From contig CM059977.1 in assembly GCA_030490835.1 (NCBI GenBank), positions 38,895,676 through 38,959,675 of the forward strand: DNA of 64,000 bases. Direction: 5' to 3'. Below, in pieces: positions 1 through 12,730 of this stretch (positions are counted from its first letter, which is position 1; the number at the start of each line of letters is the position of its first letter). Position numbers and translations under genes: made by a program. Origin of the DNA: Annona cherimola. Taxonomy: Eukaryota; Streptophyta; Magnoliopsida; Magnoliales; Annonaceae. The notes under the pieces are model-generated. The model saw only the letters and a list, made by a program, of their open reading frames with translations. It was not told the origin of the DNA and made no database searches.

Positions 1-259
1 TAATCCATTAACATCATAAATTCCTAGTAGCATGTTCATAAATTACCTCATAATAGAGAAGGGTTATAATGAAAATAAAATAAAATACCTGGTTCTCACA
101 AATATCATGTTTAAAAATTTTTAATACTCTCATTAGCTTTGATGATGGGCTAGACATTTATTTTCTATTTTTGCTCAAAGTTTTGAAATTCTGCAATATG
201 TTCTTAAATTCTTTTTATATTTGCTTGAGGACAAGCAAAAGTTCAAGTGTGGGGGTATT
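1..259 (+). mobile_element. 3' end of LTR retrotransposon interior, with polypurine tract
   Basis: The stretch ends with a run typical of the 3' interior of plant Ty3/gypsy elements of the Athila/Tat type. A phrase reading GAGGACAAGCAAAAGTTCAA is followed by the purine-rich tract GTGTGGGGG at about 247-255, directly before an LTR starting TG at 260. No reading frame is visible. The rest of the element lies left of the window. The orientation comes from the tract preceding the LTR; lineage is inference from memory of such ends. Confidence 0.6.
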
Positions 260-2065
260 TGATAAGTGGAAATTAATAACATATTTTGTGGATATTTTAT
301 ACCAAATTGGTAGGTAATTAATTGAAATTAATATGAAATTTGGTTTAAAATGTGGTTTTGCAACTTTTGGATATTAAATATTAATTTCAAGCAATTTAAA
401 CAAATTTTATAATCTTTTGGCTTGAAATTACATTTTAGTTGTTGCCATGAAATTTAATGGGCTTGAAATAATTTTTAATAACCCACTAATGATTTTTATG
501 AATTAATGATTTAAATATTTTTTTTCATGCAGGAAAACAAATTTACAAAAAGTGGATCCCACAATCTAGACCATTCAAAAATCAACAAAACTGCAGTAGC
601 CCATCATCACCGTCCATGCAACAGCCGTCCATCATGCATTAAAAATGCTGCATCCAGCCATTCATTTTCCATCAACCAAAATCATGCAATCTGCATTTTT
701 AAAGTCGTCCACCATGCTTGCCAAGATGCACATGAATATACAAATCAGCAGCAATAAATATCATAGCATGACATGTGCGTGAACAACATTCATAACCCCA
801 CGTCCATTTATCAGTACTCATTATTTAAATGCCATTCCCATTGCGAATCCACGTGAACAACATTCATGCTATTCACCCATGCCCATTTCTCATTCACGTG
901 ATGCAGCAACAACCATTTATGATGGACCCCACCAAATCATGCAACGTTCAAACAATGTAGCGATTCATCACGTCCAGCAGTCATTCACGTAAGTTATGTA
1001 GCAACTCATTTAAGCCGTGGACCCCACATAACAGATGGCTATAAAATGGGCACCGGAGCAGATAATTGGGAGAGTTCCATAGCAGATTTACACAGAATTT
1101 GTTAAGAGAAAATTTCAGTTAGAAATTTCAGCATATCCAGAGTAGAGAAAATTCACGGGCAGAAATTAAAAAGAGAAAGAGAGAGCAAGGAGGTGGAAAG
1201 CACGGGAAAAAGGCGGACCGACAAGTTATATGAAGCGGCCGACACACCATCCGGGCTTCAAACCAATAAGCTTTTCTATTTTTTTTCTTTTTAATTTTAA
1301 TTGTCTTGTTTAAGATGAATTATAATTTTAATTTCATTTTGGACTTAAACATGCTTGGCTAAACTTTAAATCTAGGGTTTAGGATGTAGCATCTGTATAA
1401 TGTAGCGTCATGTGGATTTTTAATCTATTTATGAAGATATTGTTGTTAATTTAATATCTTGTGATTTAATGCTTGCTTTGTACATGAGCTCATACTTTGG
1501 CATGATTCTATATATTAGGTAATAGAACCGAGAAGTGAAAACCTAATATACGATAATTAAGATATTAAACCTGAAAATCTAAGACCATGAGAATAGGCAT
1601 GATAACCTTGAGGAATTCCATGAATAAACCATAGAACTTAATGGATTCTAATTAAGTTAATCCCATGAGAATAGGTGGTTAAGAAAATTAGGATACGCCT
1701 TGTAGGTTTCGAGAGAAGGTGTAAGGATAAATTAGGATTTATTCTCCTTTAACAAACAATATCCAAATTAAATAATTATACCACTACCAGTTGCAAAAGA
1801 TGCATGTGAAATCCTAGACCCTAGATATCCGCACTCTCGTTTTCTCTACTCATTCTAATTTGTCATTTTCTCTTCTCATTTTGTTTATTTCATTTCCCTT
1901 TTATTTACTGTATTTTCTCCCACCTTTCTATTTTATTTGCTATATTATCTCCATATCCGACACGAAAGTATTTAAAAGAAAAATTTATAGTCTCAAATTC
2001 CCCGTGGAACGATAATTTATATACTAAAATCTACGACCCGTGCACTTGCAGTGAGATTGCGAACA
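260..2065 (+). mobile_element. 3' LTR of a Ty3/gypsy-type retrotransposon
   Basis: The LTR of about 1.8 kb starts TGATAAGTGG right after the polypurine tract and probably ends GCGAACA near 2065. Just before that end is the phrase CGACCCGTGCACTTGCAG, common at the ends of plant gypsy LTRs. A TATA box (TATAAAA, 1040-1046) with a purine-rich leader after it suggests U3-R structure. The short frame at 527-757 inside has no recognisable product. The left LTR is outside the window, so the end at 2065 and the target duplication are not proven. Confidence 0.6.
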
Positions 2066-2302
2066 AGTGAAAAAATAAATAAGTAGGATAGTTATATGGA
2101 AAGTTATAAAAAATGATTTAAAAAGAAAAAAATGACTGGAATATAAATGTATAAAATTGAAAAAGTTAGTTAGTTGACGGTTGACGTTTGCATTCTCATT
2201 CCCCCATTTTCATTCTCCACTAAATAAATACATCCCGATGATAACACTCATAAGAAATTAAAAGGATTTCTAATGTTTCTTTTCCAATGAGACTTGAATT
2301 TC

Positions 2303-2586
2303 GGGTGTGTTTGGTAATGAATAAAACTTTTGATGAAAAGTTGTGGAGAATAAAAGTTGTCAAATGATGTGATATGATAGGGGTAATGATGAGTAATAAA
2401 GATGATAAAGCTAAAATAGATAGGTTAGTTGTGTGGATAGTTGTGTAGAAATGATTGAAAAATAGGGTAATTGTATAGGAAAATGTAAAAAAAAAATGAT
2501 TAAAAAATATGATAGTTGTGGAGAGTGAAAAGTTTTAGATTGAAAAGTTTTAACTTGACATTGTTTATCAATTGCCAAACACACCC
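2303..2586 (+). mobile_element. Tourist/PIF-Harbinger-like MITE, copy 1
   Basis: This 284-bp copy has inverted ends GGGTGTGTTTGG and CCAAACACACCC, extended by TTC and GAA to a longer match. It has no coding capacity. It is nearly identical to the copy at 43820-44100 (roughly 93% by eye), so the family moved fairly recently. It lies about 350 bp upstream of the probable BCCP promoter. The 3-bp target duplication seen at other copies is not clear here. Confidence 0.8.
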
Positions 2587-2610
2587 GAAGTAAATAAGAT
2601 GAGAATGTAA

Positions 2611-2764
2611 GGAGGGAGACTTGGATGAGATGAGAATGTAAGGATGTTTATTGAAAATGATAAAAATGGTATTTTGAAAATGAATAAGGAGGGAGACTTG
2701 GATGAGATGAGAATGTAAGGATGTTTATTGAAAATGATAAAAATGGTATTTTGAAAATGAAAAA
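2611..2764. repeat. 77-bp tandem duplication
   Basis: Two almost identical 77-bp units (2611-2687 and 2688-2764) begin GGAGGGAGACTTGGATGAGA. They lie between the upstream MITE and the BCCP promoter. No coding or known regulatory content was recognised. Confidence 0.85.
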
Positions 2765-2934
2765 ATTTGCATTGAAAAATAAGAAATTAAAAATGTTTTG
2801 GGGACCCATTTAAGCCTCTCGATTTCTCTGGGACAGGCACATCTGTTTGGGTACCGGAAATGAACCCCTGGGCATTTTCATCAGATGCGGACCCACAAGT
2901 TCACCAGGTGGGTCCAACTGTCCAAGCAATCCCA

Positions 2935-2942
2935 GCTATAAA
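2935..2942 (+). promoter_or_regulatory. Probable TATA box of the BCCP gene
   Basis: CTATAAAT lies in a locally GC-richer stretch about 720 bp before the BCCP start codon. A start site some 30 bp downstream would give a long, pyrimidine-rich leader. GTAAGA at 3189 and a T-rich run ending TTTGCAG at 3398 could bound a leader intron of about 210 bp. All of this is inferred from sequence only; a transcript would settle it. Confidence 0.35.
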
Positions 2943-3663
2943 TTCGCAAAGCCGGTGGGGCGTTGGGGGGTGGGTGGCTTGGCTGTAATCAGGCGGGAGG
3001 AAGCAGTTGGATATAAGACAGATCGAAAGTGTAGTAGTCTCAAAAAACTAGGGAAGTGAGTGTAGTGTTCTATCAAAAAACCGGGCCAAAGAATTGAAAA
3101 ATGACGGGGGTGATGATTTCTCTTATGCGCCTCCCTCGTTTCCATCGAACTCATAACACAAGAAAAAGCCGATCGGAAGTCGGAGAGAGTAAGAAGGAGA
3201 GATCCAAAACTTCTAGAATTTTCCACCTCTCTTCTTCGTTTTCATCGCCGTTTTCCATCTACAAATCCCAATCCCCCTCTTTCTCTCCTTGCTCTACTGC
3301 ATTCCGCATATTTCTCTCACTCCAAATCGTCGGATTCCGCTGTTTTCCGCCGCAAATTTATTTATTTATTTTGTTTTCCTTTTTTGATGCATTTGCAGCT
3401 CCGGTCTTTCTCCTTTTTCTAGGAAGATTTTCTAGAAAGCTAGAAAACTTTCTAGAAAATCGAAGCTTTTGAAGAGTATTCCTAGTTTTCCAGACTCCAG
3501 ATCGGTGTAGTTTGGATTTCTTTTTCCTATTTTCCTCGTATCAAAGCTACAAAATCCCTAGTCTTCTTACATTAGCTTACTGTTCTATTGCTCTAAAATT
3601 TCGATTTTTTTTTTTTTTTTAATTTTCTCCTATCGTCGGTCTCCTACGTTGTTTTTTGAACCC

Positions 3664-6600
3664 ATGGCATCTTTCTCTGTTCCATGTTCCAAGCCCCCGG
3701 CTGTTGCTTCTTGTGGCATGCGGCGGACAAATCCGCAGCAGGAAGGGAAGGTTTTAGCTTTTCCTTTGTCAAATCATGGCCCTTCAGCTGGATCTTTGGC
3801 GGCAGATCGACTAACCTTAGCCAAGCTCCCAGTAAGGATTATCTTCTGATTCATTGAGCATGAAAATTTGACATTTTGAATGTTCTGGTGCCTTTAATAT
3901 TCGCAAATGAATTGAATTGTCATGGTAGAATGAATTGTTCTTGAATGATTAGTGAATTAGATGTCCAGACTCCAGATATTGGTAATCTTAGTTTTTGGAA
4001 GTTGGAGTGCTTAGAGGGGAAATTTGGTTAAGAGGCCATCATGAAGATGTTCACGTGAACATTAACATAGTGGATATCCAATCCTTTGAGACCAAATATT
4101 TGAATCTGAAATGACTGAAAGCCTTATCTAAGCAATTAGACCCATTCCCGTTTCCCAGTAAGTAGAGCTTTTGAGTCCTTTTTTGTTGTTGTCCATAATG
4201 CGCTTTTCGTTGATATGCTACAGCCACATCAATCATGGCTGTTATTTTAACTTGGTTCATGGCAGATGCATGAACTAGGTTGAAGAAGTATCCGTCAACT
4301 TATTATCTTGTCCAGATATTTGCACTTTGTCATCATTTAAAACTTTTATAAGCATTCTAGTCCAGTTTGGTGATGGATAATGCCAAATTGGCTGGGCAAT
4401 TGGCAATTGTCAGTTTCAATTAGAGGGATATACCAAAAAGTCTAAATTTGAGAAAAATAGTTGTGTGGTAATTTAAGACTGCAAATTTTAGAAATTTCAA
4501 TTCTTTTCCAAGTTATAATTGAAACTTAGGTTCATTTGCAATGCCAAAGACCATGCTTTTCATAATAAGCTGTCTGATATCAATTAGGATTTTGTATCAA
4601 GCTTTTACTTGACATTGAATTTTCCATTTCTGCTGCAGGGCCCTTTCCGTAGTCAATTGGCTATTTGCAAGGCTCAGGTTAACGAAGTATGCTATTCAAA
4701 GCAATTCATTGTCAACAGCATTAATTTTGGTTTCAAATGTTGCTTATGGCCTTTACTGAACCTGTTTTCTGCGTCAAAGGTTTCTGTGGAGAAATCATTG
4801 AATAATTCTGCAGCATCACCTCCAGCAAATTTGGAATTCCCATCATCAGATAATAAACACACTGACAAAGATGCTGAGCCAGCAGCTGGAAACGATATTG
4901 CTGATTCCTCCATCTCCACATTCATGTCTGAAGTGGCAAGCCTGGTTAAGTATGCATCTTGCTTTTTTAAACAGTAATTTTCCACTGTTTATGGTATCCT
5001 GTAGGGTGTTAAATTATATTGTAGTTTGTGAGTTAAAACTGATGTTGAAACCCAAATTCCTGTTTGTTGAACTAACGATTTGATTCCTTACAAAAAAAGT
5101 CTATTTCCATGTGAATCTGATGATTAGCATAATTAATATAGGAGTCATTCCTTGTCAAGAGGGGAATGAAATACTCTTCATCACACACCTTCTGGGTTGT
5201 TTCTTCATTGGCGATGCTAAACTTAGCAGTTTAATTCTTTGAAAACTACCACTACTTTTTGTTGCCTTTGCTAATGAGCTCCTCCTTGCAATGACTGCAT
5301 TGTTTGTCTGACTGACAATGTCTCTGCTGCATTATTCTTCTGTCAAACTATGCATCTATTGTGCTTGAAATTGGTTCATGTTGTTCATATCAATTGTCAA
5401 ATTAATATTGTGATATATCAACAAGCGATGTATCTGCAAAGCCTCTTGGTTCATGCATTGACTCAACTATGTCAACCAATCAAATGACTGAAAAAAATAG
5501 AAAAATAGGACGAAATGAACAAATAAAGCGGATGGATCTTCCGCAAGCTACAAAAGGATAAATGATCAAGCATTTTCATGTTGGTTTATCAGTCCAGCAT
5601 ACTCTGCTGGATGAAGTGCATCCATTTTGTTACCGTTGTATCAGTAAACTACTAAGTTGTAGTTAATTGTTGCTTAAAATGTGCATTCACTTTGAAGAGC
5701 TTCAGGGTGTGTTTAGGAAGTGATAAAACTTTTGGATGAAAAACTTTAGGTGTAAAAGTTTTTGAAATGGGAGAAGATGATATGATATGATAGGTGTAAT
5801 GATGAGAAGTAAAGAGAATATAGTTAAAATGATAGGTTAGTTGTATAGGGAGTCGTATGGAAATGATCGAAAAGTAAGATAGTTGTATATGAAGGTATAA
5901 AGAAATAATTAAAAAATGGGGTAGTTGTGAAAAGTGAAAAGTTTTAGGGTGTGTTTCGGAAATGATAAAACTTTTGTAAAAGTTTTTGAAATAGGAGAAA
6001 ATGAAGTGATATGATAGGAGTAATGATGATGAGTAAATAGAATAAAATTAAAATAGATAGGTTAGATGTATGAGAAGTTGTGTAGAAATGATCAAAACTA
6101 AGGTAGTTGTATGAAAAGAAGTGAAAAAATAATTAAAAAATAGGGCAGTTGTAGAAAGTGAAAATTTTTAGATTGAAAAGTGTTAATTTGAAATATTTTT
6201 TGTGTAAACAAACATCTCCTTAGTTTGAAAACTTTTATATGTAGCTAAACATGCCCTCAATACAATTCCTTTGTCTGTTACAGACTTAACAGTTTTTCTT
6301 ATAGAATGACATAACTTATGTTTTAGTTGTCTTCCCATTTTGCTAATGTGCAACTAGAGAACTTCCTTTTTATGAACTAAATTCAGAAATGCACTGACTC
6401 CATTGAATTGAGGTTGTTGATATGATTATGGAAAAACATCGCTCACCTGATTGGCTTTATTTTGACTTTTGACTATTCTTAAAGAACAGTCATAATAAAA
6501 TTTGAGAACTTCTATCTGTTATTTGATGCATATTTTTTGAGAGAAAAATTTCATAGTTTTTAAATTACTACATATTTTGTAATTTGTTCTTTTCCTTTTA

Positions 6601-9490
6601 GTTTTCAAAAAATAAATTGATATTAACATCCTTTGAGTGTCTTCCTTTCTTGGGCAGGATAGTTGACTCAAGAGATATTGCGGAGCTGCATCTAAAACAG
6701 CAGGACTATGAGCTTTTAATAAGGAAGAAAGAAGCATTGCCGCAGCCACCTGTTACTATGATACAAATGCCTTCACCTGCACCACATACAATGGTTCCTC
6801 AACTGCCTGCTAATGCTTTTATGCCACCTCCCGGAGCCGCTCCTGCTCCTCCTGCTCCAGCCCCAGCTTCATCTCCTGTTACATCAGCACCGGCACTTCC
6901 TGCCCCAGCAAAATCAAGCGGCTCATCACTTCCTCCTCTAAAGTGTCCCATGGCTGGAACATTTTATCGCTGCCCTGCACCAGGGGAGCCACCATTTGTC
7001 CAGGTAGCCTGTTAAAAGCATTTTGAGTGTAATCATTCGCAAGGGAACTTTTGTATAGAATTTTTTTTTCACCATAGTAAAGGTGAAATGCTCCATTTGA
7101 GATCTTGGATGATAGATGGCTTTATAAAATGTGTCATTCATCAGATTTAATATTATCTGTTTAGCTAAGATCCTGAACTTTGTGATTTGTCATATGCATG
7201 CATTAGATTGCTGCCATGAAACTATATTGCATTTTTGTAGTGTTTTGTTTAGCAGTATCACATTAAGTATGTGCATTCATTACTTTGCTACCGAACTACC
7301 CTAGTTTTTTTTATTATTATTACCTCTACATTTTAATCATTTTTTCATATCTTTCCCTACAATTACCCTATCTATTTTAACTATACTCCTTTCCTAATCA
7401 TTACCCTTATTATATTGCATCACTCTCTTACTTTTTCAATTTTTTCCCCATTTCCACTTTTCCACTTTTACATCTTTCCCAAATGCACCCTTAATGGATC
7501 CATTATTCAGGTGGGAGATAAAGTCCAGAAAGGCAAAATCCTTTGCATTATTGAGGCCATGAAATTGATGAATGAGATTGAGGTAAGATTTTATGTTTTG
7601 TTGCCAAATTCTTTTTTTTTTTTAAAAAAAAAAAATTTGGTTTTGGTCTAATTTCTTGCGAGCTTTGTTTTCATGAAAAATTACTTGAATATGCAATAAT
7701 AGTTGATCTCCTAGTATTGTATCTCATCATAACTTTATCAAGCACTGGAAGGCTTGTTATTAAATCTGTACACTTGCTTTGTTGCTTCTTTATATTGTTG
7801 TGATATATAGAAAGTTATAAACTGAATAAAAAACAACCGAATTTAAGGGAGACTATTCCATTATCTCAGTTTGACTGCACCTCTGACAAGACAATCAATA
7901 ATTCCTTTATATTAACAGCCGACTCTACTGAACTGATAAACAGTGTGCTGTCAATGTTATCCTGTACCAGAAACAAGGCCCTGAAATTCGCTGTTTATCT
8001 TCGGCCACAAAAAAAACTCTGTGAAGTTACTACAGAAGTACCTTTATGGAGTTAGGGCGTGTTTAGCCAACAGGCCAAGAGGTTAAATGGGAGGAAAGCA
8101 ATTTCGAAAATTTTTATGGTGTTTGGCCTAAACTGGAAGTGCTTTATTTCCTAGAAAATAGGTGGTTCGAATGTTTGCAAGAAGCTATCCAGGGGAGCTT
8201 AAAAATGAGTGACACTCCACGGATTTTACTTAAATAGTAGAGATGGTCCAACATACCCTTAATAACCTCTATCATAAAGAACAAAAATGAATAAAATGGT
8301 CTGTCAAAGGACATAATTGATGCATTCATGGGACCCAAGCCATTCATTCCATTCAATGAATGAATCCCATTTGGTTGGCCCACATTGCAGATTTTACAAC
8401 AATGATCTAGGTGATGGCTTTTCCAATTATGAATGTTCTGCACTAAAGAGTCGCCCTTTTCAAGTTGGGTTAATGTTGCTTTCTCATTGCTTTTGTGTTG
8501 AGGCTTTGTCTGTAAGTTGATTGCACATATACAGCCGACTAGTTCATAAATTAAATTGAAGTTTGACACTCCTTAACTGTAACTGTTGCATTCATCCTGA
8601 AATCTGGTTACCGTTACATCAAGGGCAAGCCAAACAACATATGACACATGTACTGTAAATTGGATTGTAAGTGTACATCATGATAGGTCCTAACCAAAAC
8701 ATATCTCCCATAGTTTGTACAAGCATATTCCTTGAATTCCAAGGAGATGCAAGTATACATGGTCCTGCTCGCATTCAATGGACTTCAGTGCTAAAGTTAT
8801 TTTAATTGGTATGATCCAGGGTTTATTATTACATGCATCATAAAGTAGAATAACTTATAAGAGTAAATTAGGCCCCAGAATTGCTATGGAATGATGTAGC
8901 ATTTCCTCATTCATTCCCTTACAATTAATTAATAAAGCTGTGCTGTGGATGCTAGCGAAAAATGGCAGCTGAAATTCCTGTGACAGAAACAAGCAGGACA
9001 GTTTCTCTAATTATTTTCCAAAAGTCAGCATTGCCTTTCACACACACGAATGCTGATGTGCAATTGAAGGCCTGGGTTAATGTTTTCCTTAATTTATTTC
9101 TTAGGTCTGAAATATTTTGTGAGAACGGGAATGAGCATACTTTGCATCTCATCTGACTTTGTTTTTTGTGAATTATGCAAGTGAGGCAATCTTTTGGCTA
9201 ACGGTTTATCTCAAACTTTGACCTTGCTCTAGGCTGATCAATCTGGGACAATTGTTGAGATACTAGTTGAGGATGGCAAACCAGTCAGCGTTGATATAGT
9301 GAGCTTCTCTTCCTTACCTTGGTTTCAACCTTGCATTCCTGTGATTTGACATGTAACTGCTATGAAAATGATAGCATGTATGACATAGCTTAGCAGTTAG
9401 CGTGAATAAAATATAGCCTGCCCTCTTGGCTGAAACATTCTTCTGGTCTTTCCCCCCTTGATGCAGCCTCTATTTATCATCCAGCCGTGA
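3664..9490 (+). CDS. Biotin carboxyl carrier protein of acetyl-CoA carboxylase, chloroplastic (BCCP)
   Basis: BCCP carries the biotin that shuttles a carboxyl group between biotin carboxylase and carboxyltransferase in plastid heteromeric acetyl-CoA carboxylase, the first committed step of fatty acid synthesis. Exons: 3664-3831, 4639-4686, 4780-4949, 6658-7003, 7511-7582, 9233-9298, 9467-9490. Together they code 297 residues, and every junction is GT-AG with phases that agree. Residues 1 to about 70 look like a transit peptide (MASFSVPCSK start). Next come a charged stretch, a conserved VDSRDIAELHLKQ region, a Pro/Ala-rich linker in exon 6658-7003, and the biotinyl domain. The biotin-accepting lysine is in EAMKLM, at about residue 262 in exon 7511-7582. 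The protein ends LFIIQP. An in-frame ATG at 3649 also exists; 3664 fits the family better. The 93-nt intron 4687-4779 has no stop and could be retained. Confidence 0.95.
4687..4779 (+). other. Small in-frame intron of BCCP, possibly retained
   Basis: This 93-nt stretch begins GTATGC and ends TCAAAG. It interrupts the BCCP N-terminal region in phase 0 and holds no stop codon, so splicing or retention both keep the frame. I call it an intron because its translation is Cys- and Phe-rich and unlike this part of the family. Joining the flanks gives the usual hydrophilic run after the transit peptide. If retained the protein would have 328 residues. Confidence 0.6.
5705..6219 (+). mobile_element. 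Two head-to-tail MITE copies in BCCP intron
   Basis: Two members of the GGGTGTGTTT family lie in the intron between exons 4780-4949 and 6658-7003. The first (5705-5946) lacks its right end and runs straight into the second (5947-6219, starting GGTGTGTTTCGG). They share the family's internal landmarks, such as GATATGATAGG and TAGGTTAGTTGTAT. The truncation suggests that one copy inserted into or near the end of the other. Confidence 0.75.
7296..7490 (-). mobile_element. Degenerate MITE copy abutting the biotinyl exon
   Basis: A T/C-rich stretch matches the reverse complement of the same MITE family (ATTACCCTTATTATATTGCATC, then ending AAATGCACCC with TTA next to it). The left end is eroded. 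Its right end is only 20 bp from the exon of BCCP that carries the biotin lysine, so it forms most of the pyrimidine-rich tract of that 3' splice site. Confidence 0.65.
8043..8600. other. Transposon-like sequence in BCCP intron, unresolved
   Basis: The intron between 7583 and 9232 holds a stretch starting GGGCGTGTTTAGCCAACAGG. It has MITE-like character, with several short direct and inverted runs around CATTCATTCCATTCAATG. I could not define ends or a target duplication. No coding capacity was recognised. Confidence 0.3.
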
Positions 9491-10371
9491 AGAAAAGGTG
9501 ACACCTTGCTTGAGCTGGAATGCTTCTACTTCTGTTGGTCAGGGATATTTAATCTGAGTTTCCATGTCATAAATAGAGTTCCTGTTATAACTCGGAACAG
9601 CTTTGAAAATTTCTTAGTACCTTGATCCCAGTCAAGGGCTCTTGGTTTTTCTTGTTAATGTTTGACATGTACCTTAATATCGGTATGGCTATGATTGTAG
9701 GAATACTTCTGTTATCGAACAATCTTCACCTTGTATTCTTTGTTTATGCTTTTATGTTGGTGGAATTTAAACACCATTTGAATAATGGAATTCTCTTTCA
9801 GGTAATAAAATATACTTGGTGGCATTATTTCTTGGTCCCTTCAGGTCTTTAGACCTTTTTCAGTCAACAAACAAGGTTATTTTGATGAACAAGAATCGCA
9901 TTGAAAAAAATAATAATAATAAAAATCCAGTGGTTGTTTAATTCCTTAGGTGACTGTTTAGAAATCGGAAAAAGGGATAAAAAGTTTCTTCCCTTTTCAG
10001 TCTCTTTTATTTCCTATTTTAATGCAGCCGGTTTACTTTTTATTTTAAATATATTTTTAGGAAAATCTAAACCATCCATCGTAGCATTAATCCATACGTA
10101 TTTAATTGTGATTACAAAAATCTCATATCATGAAGACTTTTTTTTTTTAAGGTTCATATCATGAAGACTTTAAATGCATTGTATTTATTATATTTTCAAA
10201 TTTTAGTGGTTAAATATTTATCATTATATGATGTTATATACTTATGACCTATAAGTTGCCAAGGTGACTTTTGCGTCATAATTAATATTTTAAATGGTTT
10301 GGATTTATGCATTTTTAAGATGTAAAAGGTAACCAACCGATTGCAGTTTATATGCATAAGAATCAGAAAGT
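9491..10371 (+). other. BCCP 3' untranslated region and downstream spacer
   Basis: The sequence after the BCCP stop shows no exon. AATAAA within GGTAATAAAATAT near 9803 is a candidate poly(A) signal. Beyond it the DNA turns AT-rich. A short direct duplication of CATATCATGAAGACTTT occurs at about 10125-10170. Short frames at 9622-9852 and 9901-10164 look like chance. Confidence 0.5.
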
Positions 10372-10376
10372 TGATC

Positions 10377-11671
10377 TGTAGACATCCTCATTTTGAGCTA
10401 TTTTTGGATTATATTAATTAATTTTAGGCCTGTTTTATGAAATAGTGTTATTTGAAATGATATGTGTAGTTTGTATTAATTTGCAATTAAAGGTGCATCA
10501 CTGGGACATGTTTACACTGGAGGATTATTGCAAAATGATTTGATCGAGCAACACCTAAAAATCTGCGATTCAGATCATTTGCACATGGCTGCATATGTAC
10601 AGATCTGAATACAGAAGCGGACCACCATAATCTACACCTCATCTCGTCAGCATCATGGTACCACCATATCTACTGTTAGTGTCTTCCACTTCACCAGCTC
10701 TGGCAAATCCACCCTCCTCAAGGTTTCGCTCAAAACCCATCTCCTCTCATCCGTTGTCGCGCTACCGCTCTCCTCTGCCCAACCTTGATTCCGGCAGCGG
10801 CCTTCGTGGCAGCATCTTCTCTGGCTTCGTCTCCAACCACATCCATTTTCCCTCCAGATCCAGCAACGCAGCTCCACACCGGTGATCCCCGCTTCCGTTT
10901 TCAGCATCCATGACGCCACCAAAAAACCAACACCGGCATCCATGGCGCAACTATGACTCCATCCAGCGAGCAACACTCTTCCCATCTATCATGCCAACTA
11001 CTATACATTCCACTAACGATCTCCACCATCCAACCTCGTTGCCTGGCCACCAAGAAAGATTACTTGGGGATGAAGTAACGAGCAGCTGATTACAATGCGC
11101 CATGTCAGTAGCCCTTGGCCAAACGCCTATAAATACCCGAGCTCCACCACAATGTTGGACACAGAATAAGCTCCCAACATAGAGGAGAGGAGACGTTGCT
11201 CTGCTTGGCAGTCATGCTAGCTCAGCCTCCATCTTCTCTGCCTCACTCCTCCATTCTCTAGCCTCTTTTTATCTCCATCTTTCCAAAAATAAAGCTTGTC
11301 GCCTCTTTATTTTGCCACAAAAGCAAGTCTCTATAACCGCTCCAAAAATGTCATTTCTGTCCCCACCCACTATTCTAGCCCTCCATTCTAGAAAAAAAAC
11401 CTCAGTCCTGCTACACATGTTCCAGGCCTCTCAAAAATTCTGCATTTATTTTTTATGTCATAGCATATGATTTGCCTGTAACCCGTATCTCTATTTATGT
11501 AAACTGTTGCTTTATCGATTCAATATTTGAGTTCTAATCTTCCCAAAAAGATTAGTGGTGACTCCCTTTTTATATTTTGTTATTATTTTTATATTTATTT
11601 TAATGCTTTAATGTTTATTTATTGCAATAATATTTATCGTAGCATCTAACTTCTACAAAAAGGGTGTTACA
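10377..11671 (+). repeat. Left (5') LTR of the Tat/Ogre-like element
   Basis: This 1295-bp LTR starts TGTAGACATC and ends GTGTTACA. A TATA box (TATAAATA) lies near 11129. The right LTR differs in two clear ways: it carries about 110 extra bp near 15430-15540 and a 117-bp tandem duplication at 15881-16114, both absent here. The sequences otherwise align well, with scattered substitutions. Confidence 0.88.
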
Positions 11672-12446
11672 GCTTGGCGATTCTACTGGGGAAGGCTATA
11701 TTTTTAAAAATTATTATCCTATGGCAAATGGAAAAACTAGGGGCATGTTTATTTTCATTCTCGTGGCATTACATGTGATTAACACAAGCTTTTAAGTTAA
11801 TAGACAGGTGCTAAGCGAGGAAAAGGTGTTGAAAAGTAGCTCCGTGATCAAACCTGAGAAGTTCTCAGGTTTGGAAGCTTCCATAGATTCTACCCACAAC
11901 TCCATTTTGACATGAAGATACTCATTTGTGCTTCATCAATACTGTAGCAGAAACCAACCACAATAAAGCACGACAAAAAAGGACACAGCGAAACATAAAA
12001 ACGAAGTGAAAAGCTACAAAAAGAATCTATCTGAAAACCTAAAATATTTTTAGGTCTAGGGGCATAAAACAAGCTCAACTCACGACTGACTTTAACTCTG
12101 CACATCCATATCAGCATCCCATATATTTATATCAAAAAAGGCATTACCACTAACCATCATTTATAGTCCTACTAATCTTTGAGCTAGTCTACATACAGGA
12201 AGCCAAAGGATAGCTCTTTCATTCCCATTTTCATGACCAACACATATCTGGAGGCATGCTGCTGCTTTACGACAAAAGTAGGCTGAAATGAAGGTTTAAA
12301 AAGAGGCATCAAAATCTGGATGAAGCAGATGGGCACTAAAGAGAGCCCCGTGACTAAACCAGAAGAGTTTTTAGGTCCAATTGGCATGTAGAACCATTCA
12401 AACGAGGCAACAACAAGCTAGCAACCAGTTTTCAAGCCCGAAGGCG

Positions 12447-12695
12447 TTAAATCAGTTTCTCCACCCTTGATTCTGAAATAGGGGGCATCTTATCATATTT
12501 TATGTAATTCACCTTTGGCTTCTTACAAAAAAAAGCAAAAAGCAAAAAGCAAAAAAAAGAGTGAAAAAGAAAAGCAAAAAAAAAAAAGTGAAAAAAAGCA
12601 AAAAAAGAGTGAGTGAGAAAAAAAGAAGGAAAAATATAACTTAAAGTTCTAGTTGTTTTCAAGCTAAAGCTACATGCATGCAGCCGACGAATCAT
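12447..12695. repeat. A/G-rich low-complexity tract in Tat/Ogre-like element
   Basis: Short units of the form GCAAAAA and GTGAAAAA repeat between about 12525 and 12630. The minus-strand frame through this stretch is composed almost only of Phe, Ser, Leu and His, so it is not a gene. Confidence 0.7.
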
Positions 12696-12730
12696 TTTTC
12701 AAAGAAAAATACTACGTTCTCATTTGAAAA

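Noticed and set aside
2847..3472. Open frames of 70, 96 and 123 residues on both strands before BCCP
   Set aside because: They lie in the probable promoter and pyrimidine-rich leader of BCCP, overlap each other on opposite strands and match nothing known.
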